This document shows positions 55,446-64,000 of a stretch of DNA of 64,000 nt, in pieces. The translations under genes and the position numbers were made by a program. Position 1 is the first letter of the stretch. Each line of letters begins with the position of its first letter. The notes below the pieces were generated by a model that did no database searches, was not told where the DNA came from, and was given only the letters and a program-made list of their open reading frames with translations. Origin of the DNA: Bicyclus anynana (taxonomy: Eukaryota; Arthropoda; Insecta; Lepidoptera; Nymphalidae); contig NC_069110.1 of NCBI RefSeq assembly GCF_947172395.1, forward strand, positions 5,208,001-5,272,000, in the 5' to 3' direction.

Positions 55446-56999
55446 CTGAAGAAAGTCTATATGTATATTAAAAGTTTTCTAATAGTAAATGGACAACAAA
55501 TGCTTGACAGGTACTAAACAAAGTAACATTTATGGAAAATTATTCATCTATCATAATTATTTATTCGTCGAGTTTTCATTGTTTTTAAGATGTATTGTGC
55601 TATTCTTGGCAGAGACAAATCCAACGAATCAAAAACCATGAAAATCGGTCAATCAGAGTTATAAGTGTTGTAACAAACCCGACTTTCTTTTAAATATATA
55701 CATAGATAAGTCATGAGCGTGGTTAAACGGAATTCCGGCGCACGTCATAATACACTCGTTAATTATACACAATTATACTTAATATTAATATATAGTTAAG
55801 TTAACCTGAAGTATCTTTCAGCAAGACGATTTTGAAACATTCAATTTCAAAAAAGTTCCAGGGCTCTATCTAATATCAAAATTGGATGGATTCGACCCAG
55901 GACTTACCAATACTGCTATTCGATTTTGTAATATATGTATGTAAAGTGCATGGGATTACTCTCATGGTGTCTAAATTTCGAGTCAAGGAAGAGTGTATGC
56001 AGAAATAATAACAATGATTTTGTACGAATCTTCAACCATCCCAACACTGAAACGCCCTTAAGTTTCGTTAGAGTTATACATTGAAATCCTGCGTCTTTGA
56101 AAATGGAAAATATGCTAGTTATCTTGTTTTATTTTTATCAAACCACATTAATATTTATGTGTTAGAAAGAACTCTTGCCTGGCAGCAAACCCTACTCACA
56201 TTTTCCCATTTTCAAGATATTTGCCACTTTTAGATACTGTGAACTTTCCTTTGATGTAAATCTCACTGGTTTACTTTTTACTTATTTTCTTCGGAATCTC
56301 TACACTAGTAGTCTGTAGATAAGTTAGGCATTTGAAGTATTTTCGCCGAACAATAAAACCCACCCGATGTAGCCTCTACAAACGGATACGAGTATTTCCT
56401 ACTTTCATTCCAACAGTACAGACAAGACAGGATACTTCAATACGTTTTGTAGACGTCATGTCGAGCTCACCTTTTCGTTTCCTTTGAAACTTGTACTATG
56501 TACTTTGTACTATAGATCTCGTATGTTATATCTTGTTGGGTTTTTAATGTTAGTGGCATTACCTATTTAGTTAAGCTCATCGTGCGAGTAATATCAAGGG
56601 TCCTATTTTATTCATCCAATATTGTAATTTCATTATTTTCAGCCTCAAGGCTAGCAATCACATAATAAAATGATGAATACATTAAGTTATCTAATAGGCT
56701 CCCATTTTATAAGAAATAACCCTTATTACATCTAAAAATTACGTCAATAGGCTTCGTTTTGTTCGCAGGCTATTATAGGGAATATTATAGGCAATAATAG
56801 GGAAATTGAAGTAGCTGGATAGCTTCTTATATACGATTATTATTTCCCAGTCCTTTTTCTTTTTTATCGTATAAAAGAGTCATTGTTTTCTTGAGAGACT
56901 TTCCTATAGTTGTTGTTGTAGACGTTTTTGTATATTTATTCTAATAACTAATAATAAATATACTAAAAATTCTGTATAATATAATAACTCATTATCATC

Positions 57000-57880
57000 A
57001 TCATCACCATCATCACCATCATCATATCAGCCGATGGACGTCCACTGCAGGACATAGGCCTTTTGTAGGGACTTCCAAACATCAAGATACTGAGCCGCCT
57101 GCATCCAGCGAATACCTACGGCTCACTTGATGTCGTCACTGGGGGCCGCTATTCCAGTACCTTGGGACCCCAACGGCCATCAGCTCTTCGAACTATGTGC
57201 CCCGCCCATTGCCACTTCAGTTTCGCGACTCGTTGAGCTATGTCGGTGACTTTGGTTCTTCTGCGGATCTCCTCATTTCTGATTCGATCACGCAGGGATA
57301 CTCCTAGCATAGCTCGTTCCATCGCCCGCTGTGTGACTGAGCTTTCTTATGAGGCCCATAGTTAGCTATCAAGTCTCGGAACCATAGGTCATCACTGGCA
57401 ACACGCACTGTTCAAAGACTTTGTCTTCTGGAATTTCAGACGAAAAGATATCGCGAAGTTTTCCGAATTGGATTCGGCAGTTCACCTCTTTCTCGAAATT
57501 GGACTTACATCACTGGACCATATGTCCTAGGTATATGTATCTATTCGTCTACAATTTCGAGTGCCTCGTTCTCAACTATGACTGGGTGGAGCGATACATG
57601 AGCATTCCACATTATTTTTGTTTTGGCCATGTTCATTTTCAGGCCCACCTGTTGAGAAACTCTGCTGAGGTCATTGAGCATGGTACTAAGGTCATCCAGA
57701 GGCTCTGCCATGATGACTACATCTCCGTGAACCGCGGTTGAGTTATGTACCTACTCGCCATTGATGTTGATGCCAAGTCCGTCCCAGTCCTGGACTGGGA
57801 TATAATGAGTATTGGTTAAAATTGCAGATCTCGTTTAAAGGCCAACGGCGACAGCCTCTTCCATTTAATATCACTACAGA
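57000..57880 (-). mobile_element. Decayed non-LTR reverse transcriptase (longer fragment)
   Basis: About 0.9 kb on the minus strand carries the same tail as 55135-55445 plus upstream reverse-transcriptase sequence. Stops and frameshifts break it. The plus-strand frame at 57421-57741 is a shadow of this fragment. Confidence 0.8.
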
Positions 57881-58272
57881 AGGCGAATCTTTCGGCTGTG
57901 AATTATTTCATTTCCAGCGTTTACTAACTCGTGATACAGATGTACAGTTTTAACTGAACCGTCGAGCTGTTCAGTAAAATCGTACGTGTGTAGTGTCCGC
58001 CAATTTTAACGGTTTGCGAATGATTTTAATTGAAATTTCGATTAAATAAAACAGTACAGTTAAAACTGCGCAATGAAAACTGAAGGTCTGTAGCGCCTCT
58101 AAAACGTATTCCTTAATACTAATTACTAAATCTTTCTATGCCGCATTTTTACTATAAGAATTTTTGATACTCGAAATTCCGTGGAATTCTCCCTTTTAGG
58201 GTTTATTAAGTATAGTCCGGTTTTATAGATTAGGTCCATTACAATTCACTCTGTATTCTATGATATCATTTT

Positions 58273-58590
58273 GGCGGCCTCAGTGGCACAGTGGTATGCG
58301 CGGTGGATTTACTAGACGGAGGTCCTGGGTTCGATCCCCGGCTGGGCCGAATGAGATTTTCTTAATTGGGCTAGATCTGGCTTGTGGGAGGCTTCGGCCG
58401 TAGCTAGTTACCACCCTACCGGCAAAGACGTACCGCCAAGCGATTTAGCGTTCCGGTACGATGTGTAGAAACCGAAAGAGGTGTGGATTGGTTTCCTACT
58501 CCTAACAAGTTGGTCGCTGCCATCTTACATTACATCATCACTTACCATCAGGTGAGATTGTGGTCAAGGGCTAACTTGTAAAGATTAAAA
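58273..58590 (+). mobile_element. tRNA-derived SINE, family B
   Basis: Head GGCGGCCTCAGTGGCACAGT, B-box GGGTTCGATCCCC, A-rich tail. Near full-length. Confidence 0.88.
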
Positions 58591-58964
58591 AATATATATA
58601 TCATATGTATCTATGATATTGCAATAATCCCGATCCGTAGCGTACTTTTATAACTCTGTGTTCCTGAACATCATTCTTTTTGTGATTTCTTTGCTGTAGA
58701 GGATGTAAAGCATTGGAGGAAACTCCGATTTCCCGACAACCCGACCGCCCTAAATGTATGCAAATTCAGAATCCATTTCGAATAAATGGACACGATGCTT
58801 CAAAGAGTTCGTACTGTCTATGAAACTACGTAGATTTATAGTACTTACTAAAAAATCATACTTTCCAATATCCTCATTTTTAAAAATTCGGACTACTCAT
58901 ATTTTTTTTTTAGGTAGGTTTATTATTCATCGTTATTTCAGGATCTCTTTGGATGCCTTTTCCG

Positions 58965-59388
58965 TTATATTTCCTGTAAGAACAACAACGCTATGCGAAT
59001 ATCAGTTGTAGTTTTTGATTACGTGAATAGCAAAAATGTATTGAATCATTTAGTGAAAGAATATGTAGTGAACAGAATCTTAACAAAGTATAAAATAAAG
59101 TATCTATTCACCGTCTGTACGCTTAGTACGCTTATGCCGGTGTTGTCCTGTCTATCCAAACACAGTTCTAAACGCACAAATAATCGCAACGTCCCATATA
59201 TAATCGTTTTTACTCGCCAATATTTGGAGCCGTGGGCAGGACGAGCGGCGGCATTTTAACGGGAGTTTCACTGGGAGATAAAGGAGGTTATTGAGCAATG
59301 TATAGGCTACTTTATATCCCGAAAAAATTCATGGTTTTCGCGGGATGTATGAAAAACCGAATTAAACGCGGGCAAAGCTGCGGGCGTA
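58965..59388 (+). repeat. Left arm of a large inverted duplication
   Basis: This arm is the reverse complement, with small indels, of 60553-61015. The shared stretch includes the TTACAGGAAATATAA end, the TTGGAGCCGTGGGCAGGACG block and a non-LTR tail (CCCGGAAAAA/CATGG...). Overlapping short open frames are incidental. Confidence 0.8.
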
Positions 59389-59410
59389 CTAACGTTTAAG
59401 TTTGTTAAAA

Positions 59411-59530
59411 CTGCATCGCTGGTTCAGTGGTAAAGCTACGTGGCTTTGAATCACGAGGTTCTGGATTCGCGTCTTGGTTTGGGCTACGAAAAACTGAGCT
59501 TTTCACTATTCTAAGAAATTGCTACTAAAA
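59411..59530 (+). mobile_element. tRNA-like SINE fragment
   Basis: GCATCGCTGGTTCAGTGGTA and GAGGTTCTGGATTCGCGTC resemble A and B boxes. Lies between the inverted-duplication arms. Confidence 0.55.
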
Positions 59531-59859
59531 CCGTCAGTTCACAGTTAAAAAAATAACATTATTTCCTTATACCCGACAACTCGCATTGAAGCAGCGTGAT
59601 GGGTCAACGCCTCTATATACCTTAAGTGGCGCGGTATATGACAGTTATGACGTTAATACAGTGGTTTCATATAAACTTGTGATTTTGTATGTTACGGTAA
59701 TTGTAGGGAGTGCCGGGCCATAGCCAGTGTGGAATGAAAATTCATTTCAAACATAACTCTGAAGAGTGAATTAATCGGCGTCAATCTTTTCTCCCTGTCG
59801 TTGTGTCATAATTAACGGATATTTTTCTTGTTGTACATTGGATAGTAAAGCTTTCCTTT

Positions 59860-60110
59860 AAGCCCTTTCCGATAGCCATTGCTAGTGCCGATGGGCGTAG
59901 TCGTGCCGGTTGGGCAGGCGCGGTGGTGGAAGCCCGCCCGTTTGTATTACCTGCCTTTTCTCTCATGAGCGCATCCTAGTGCATCGGGCACGCCTCTCGA
60001 GCCGGAACTGTACTGCCGCCGGGCGGATGGGTGCACAGTACGCATCCAGCTTTCAGTGCGTGCGGTCTAGAAGACTGATTTTAAATTTACCTTACCTTAC
60101 CTTATACTTT
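59860..60110 (+). mobile_element. GC-rich LINE-like 3' end with CCTTA-type tail
   Basis: A GC-rich block with decayed coding character (a frame reading PSASGTPLEPELYCRRADG near 59980-60040) ends in a short tandem (TTACC) tail at about 60090-60108. This looks like the 3' end of a non-LTR element in plus orientation. It lies about 70 bp upstream of the candidate first exon at 60178 and may contribute promoter or leader sequence. Confidence 0.5.
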
Positions 60111-60177
60111 AGACTTTTTTGAAAGAATATTTCTTCTTTTATTATATCTACCCGCGTGTTCATCTTAAATAACTACG

Positions 60178-60343
60178 ATGGCTGACGGTTATTCCCGTGA
60201 CGCTGACGAGACTCAACCGCCGAAGCATCCTGATCCGAAGATTGTATACGTCAACGGCGCCCCAGTGGCTAGGAAGAGCTCGGCGTACCACACTATGCGG
60301 GCCCGGTTGAACGACAGGATGAACAGTTTCAAGCTTCAGTCCG
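60178..60343 (+). CDS. trio: Candidate alternative first exon of a GEF2-side trio isoform
   Basis: An ATG in context TACGATGG follows an in-frame stop at 60166-60168. It opens a coding-like frame of 55 codons plus one base, ending at donor TCCG|GTATGT. It starts MADGYSRDADETQPPKHPDP and includes KIVYVNGAPVARKS and MRARLNDRMNSFKLQS. There is no AG between the preceding pyrimidine-rich stretch and the ATG, so it does not look like an internal exon. It leaves in phase 1, identical to the SH3 exon, so both could splice to the same downstream exon. I do not recognise the peptide. It could alternatively be the first exon of an unrelated plus-strand gene whose body lies beyond 64000. Confidence 0.58.
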
Positions 60344-60552
60344 GTATGTACAATATTCCAATTTCTCTTTTTAGGTTTACAGCTACACCGTGTACGTCTG
60401 CCCGACAATAATTCATCTCAGAGTAAGTACAATTAAATAAAGCACGTCGACAAAGTTGTAATAATATTTAGGGTAGGTAGGTAACATATACGTATATGCG
60501 GGTATGAATTATTTTTACTCGCACCACACTGTGGATAAATATTTTAAAACTT

Positions 60553-61015
60553 GCGGACGACCGCATCTTCGCCCGCATTTAATTCAGTTTTTCAAAAATC
60601 CCGCGATAACCATGAATTTTTCCGGGATATAAAATAGCTTGTACATTGCTCAATAACCTCCTTTATCTCCCAGTGAAAGTCCCGTTAAAATGCCGCCGCT
60701 CGTCCTGCCCACGGCTCCAAATATTGGCGAGTAAAAACGATTATATATGGGACGTTGCGATTATTTGTGCGTTTAGAACTGTGTGGATAGACAGGGCAAA
60801 ACCGGCATAAGCGTACAGACGGCGGGAAGATACTTTATTTTATACATTGTTAAGATTACTTCACTGATAATGCCGTCGGCTTTCATAGAGTTTTTGTTAA
60901 GATACTGTTAACTATATATTCTTTAACTAAATGATTCAATAGATTTTTGCTATTCACGTAATGAAAAACTGCAATTGATATTCGCATAGCGTTATTGTTC
61001 TTACAGGAAATATAA
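60553..61015 (-). repeat. Right arm of a large inverted duplication
   Basis: This is the reverse-complement partner of 58965-59388, with roughly 40 extra bases near 60830-60920. The two arms enclose about 1.2 kb that includes a tRNA-like SINE, the LINE-like tail and the candidate first exon 60178-60343. Confidence 0.8.
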
Positions 61016-61784
61016 TTGAGGAATAATATTGAATAGAATATAATCCACTTGAAAATACTAGAACAAGCAATATAACAAAACGTTCAGGCGGAAGATATAA
61101 ACCACATAGCACGTACGATTGAGTGAACATCGCAAGTAACTGCGACCTATCATCGAAGCGGCATTGCTTCTACGTATGGACTATGGTATATTCCATCCCA
61201 AAAGAGCTGGCAATAAAGTACACTGAACCTCGTTAGTCGCTAAAAGCAAAGGAGTGTAACTCAAATTTTACCAATTTTAAACACAATGATAAAAATTTAA
61301 TACAATACATATACATTTAATACAATAATTATAATATTGTACTTCTAGTACATAGTTGTTTATTTGAATAATTTTTATGATGTGTATAAATTATTGTCTA
61401 TGAGCTCTTTTGGAACTGAGTTTAGGAGTAATCTGCAAGTGCCGTCGCGTGAGTAACAGATATTAAGTCGGGTAGTAAACTTTCTTATGCTAGATTAACA
61501 CAGCATCGACCTGCGCGTTCTTTTTACGTTTCATGTATTTTTTTTTCGAACATAAGCCATTTTGTATAATAAATAGCTTATTATTAACATTAAAAGATTT
61601 ACTTCATCTCGTTACTTGTATTACTTGAAGTATTTTGCATTGAAATTTCAGATATTTAAACCCACCTGAGATATCGTGAGTAGAAGTCAATTAATTAGAA
61701 AATTAGAAATCAAGGCATTTTCATTATCTATTTTGAATATCCGGCAGTAGATGACAAAAAAATCATTATCAATCATTGCTTCTT

Positions 61785-61945
61785 CGTTTCTTATACGCAT
61801 GGCTAGGATATGGAATTCTCTCCCGAAGTCCGTATTTCCTAATTCTTACAACCTGGGCATCTTGAATATGAGAGTAAATAGGCATCTTCTAGGCAAGCGC
61901 GTTCCACCTTAGGCCACATCTACACTTCTATCAGGTGAGATCTTG
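61785..61945 (+). mobile_element. Decayed non-LTR C-terminal fragment
   Basis: The plus strand reads LIRMARIWNSLPKSVFPNSY then NLGILNMRVNRHLLGKRVPP, matching the fragment at 25140-25350. Confidence 0.85.
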
Positions 61946-64000
61946 GCAAGCGCGAGCTTATTCTTTATATAAATAAAAAAATACACTTTTACATTGTGGT
62001 CAAGAGATAGCGGCACGGCCGTTATCTCTATATTATATTATATATCTATATTATATTATATATATGCAGCACAATGCCGTGTGAATCTAGTCTTAGTCTT
62101 TGCGTTTAAAGAGAACGAAGAACAACACTGCAAAAACATGACTTCTACATCATGTGGCGCACACCCACATTTTACTAAGGGCCACCACGAAATTAACTTA
62201 ACCAATATTTTATACTTTCGAAGGTAGCGTTGGCAGATACTTTCAGTGTGCTAGTTACATGTATAATTTTAATGTTAATGTAGTTCAGTGAACAAAGGAC
62301 GATGTTACAAATTTGATCTGCACCTTAAATTCCTGCACGGTATGAGACAAAAGCCTATGTCAAAGAAAAATATGTGCACGGGAAATAAAAACAAATACAC
62401 TCTTATTAGCACGAACTCAAAGCCAAACTATTCATAGCTGGCCTGTACAAAGGCCTGTGCCACAAAGCCGAATCCATAGCCGTTGTAAATGGAAAGGTCT
62501 GAAAAATCACCGAATCACGTTTACGGCACAAACAAATAACCTGCTTGACGTAAACAATGCGTGTGTGCGCCTCAAAGCGAATAGTACAATTAAGCGTCGC
62601 ACACGACGGTTAACTTCAGGCGGACTTATTCAAAAGTTTGACATGAATTATTATGTGCTTTTCGTCAAAGCTGTGTTTAGAACTGTTTCGACGGGAGCAG
62701 AAACATTAAAACGTTGTAATTTCTCCTTTCTCGTTCTGAAAATTTGTTCTTACTTTGAATATCTTCTCCTTTGTTAAGCGGAACTCTAACATCTACTAGG
62801 ATCTTATTTAATGTGTCTTGCGTCCCATATACAAGTGTATGAATACGCTCGTAGCAGGGGAGCCCAACAGGGGATTTATTTATGCACACGCGGTAGATAA
62901 ACATAAAGAAGGATTCCCTGCATGTTGTCGAGTACTTCTTAACATTGTCTTCTTAATATGAGCCTTTCTTAATTCTTAATATTGTCCCTTTATGTAGAGC
63001 CGCACGTTTAGGATTAGTAAAAACGATCGATTCTAATTTTTCTCAAGCGAGTCAGATTTGACTCTGATCTGAACCTGCCCATTTGAGTTTCTTTTTCATC
63101 GCTTGGCGGTACGTCTTTGTCGGTGGGGTGGTAACTAGACACGGCCGAAGCCTCCCACCAGCCAGACTTGGACCAATTAAGAAAATCTCAATCGGCCCAG
63201 CCGGGGATCGAAACCCGTCTTGTAAATCCACCGAGAATACCACTGCGCCACGGAGGCCGAGTGGAAACAATGAGACAATTGCATACGTCTTTATAATAAA
63301 CTGCCACACTAAACCACAGGCATGTCTCTCAAAAAGTTCAAAGTTTTTATTTAACGCAAACTTAAAGAAAAGTCGTATTATAGTGTTATTGACTATATAA
63401 ACGACGAAACAGCTTGGAAATGTAATTTGTTACATGACTGGCTACTTATATACCTATTGTTAAAAAAAACAGTTCTTTAATAACAAAAATGTATCATCTT
63501 CATCAGCAGATTTTACATTTTTGTTATTTGAGAGGGGTTTGGTCAATAGTCCACCACGCTGGCCCAATGCGGTTTAGCAGACTTCACACACGTAAAGAAT
63601 TTAGAAAATTCTCAGATATGCAGATATCGCGATGTTTTTCCTTCACCGTTTGAGACACGTGATATTTAATTTCTTAAAATGCTCTTAACTGAAAAGTTGG
63701 AGGTGCACGCCCCGGACCGGATTCGAACTTACACCCTCCGGAATCGGAGGCAGACGTCAAATCTCTTAATACATTACCTGTCATTCAGTCTGGATTATTT
63801 AGCATTAAGTTATTTTAAAGTGTTGAAATGCCTCGAATGCCGTTTCTCGGCATGTTCTCGAATGTAGGTCGCTTTCTGTTTGGTGCTCTTATAATCCCCT
63901 TATAAGGTAATGGCACACGAATAGCAAGGTTGGGCGATATGCCGTAAATTGAATTGGTAAATAAATAATAAGTTAATGGCTAAAAATTAGTAGACCGCGT

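Larger units (their letters stand above)
55110..60177. other. Sequence after the SH3 exon, presumed trio intron
   Basis: Contains two LINE fragments, a SINE-B, and the left inverted arm. The family string expected after SH3 (RKWLxxPxRRLSxGK) was not seen here, so the next constitutive exon probably lies beyond 64000. 55450-56990 holds nothing I recognise. Confidence 0.5.
60344..64000. other. Sequence after the second candidate first exon
   Basis: Contains the right inverted arm, a LINE fragment (61785-61945), a SINE-B (63099-63260) and a SINE-A (63528-63765). No exon is recognised; 62000-63090 shows nothing beyond AT-rich sequence. Confidence 0.5.

Noticed and set aside
57421..57741. 106-codon plus-strand frame as a gene
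   Set aside because: It is antisense to a minus-strand reverse-transcriptase fragment and has no own motifs.
58273..58345. tRNA gene from tRNA-like A and B boxes
   Set aside because: The same head recurs several times joined to one shared 300-bp body with A-rich tail, which defines SINEs; no clean cloverleaf is visible.

Overview
The window is animal genomic DNA, almost certainly from a moth or butterfly (Lepidoptera). It is AT-rich and intron-dominated. It is full of short repeats typical of lepidopteran genomes: tRNA-derived SINEs, RTE-like LINE tails, MITEs and Helitron-like ends. I see no prokaryotic or organellar features and no independent protein gene on the minus strand.

One gene explains nearly all the coding signal: the plus-strand ortholog of trio (TRIO/kalirin family, a dual Rho guanine-nucleotide exchange factor). 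I could chain 16 exons from 3121 to 55109 with every splice phase agreeing. Eight exons (3121-15793) encode the last spectrin-type repeats. Five exons (16835-23807) encode the first GEF module (DH then PH). Two short exons (24318-25523) encode a polar linker. After a 29.3-kb intron, exon 54863-55109 encodes the first SH3 domain. The N-terminal part (CRAL-TRIO and earlier spectrin repeats) must lie upstream. The second GEF module must lie downstream, beyond 64000.

The most interesting layer is a set of probable internal promoters. A CpG-rich island in the 29-kb intron carries an ATG exon (43011-43205). It ends in phase 0, exactly the phase the SH3 exon accepts, so it would give an isoform starting just before SH3. 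A second ATG exon (60178-60343) ends in phase 1, exactly the phase in which the SH3 exon leaves, so it would give an isoform lacking SH3-1 and starting before GEF2. This second exon sits between the arms of a roughly 430-bp inverted duplication and just downstream of a LINE-like tail. A weaker third candidate start (1167-1228) precedes the spectrin exons.

Other unusual points are a GC-AG intron inside the DH domain, a decayed partial copy of a spectrin exon in the next intron, a poly-alanine run where vertebrate homologs have more spectrin helix, a perfect 59-bp-arm hairpin near the SH3 exon, a nested fold-back element at 45.1-46.2 kb, and repeat relics that begin like THAP zinc-finger proteins.

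All functional statements rest on recognised family similarity and on hand translation. No database search or transcript evidence was available. Repeat boundaries are approximate unless a target-site duplication is stated.
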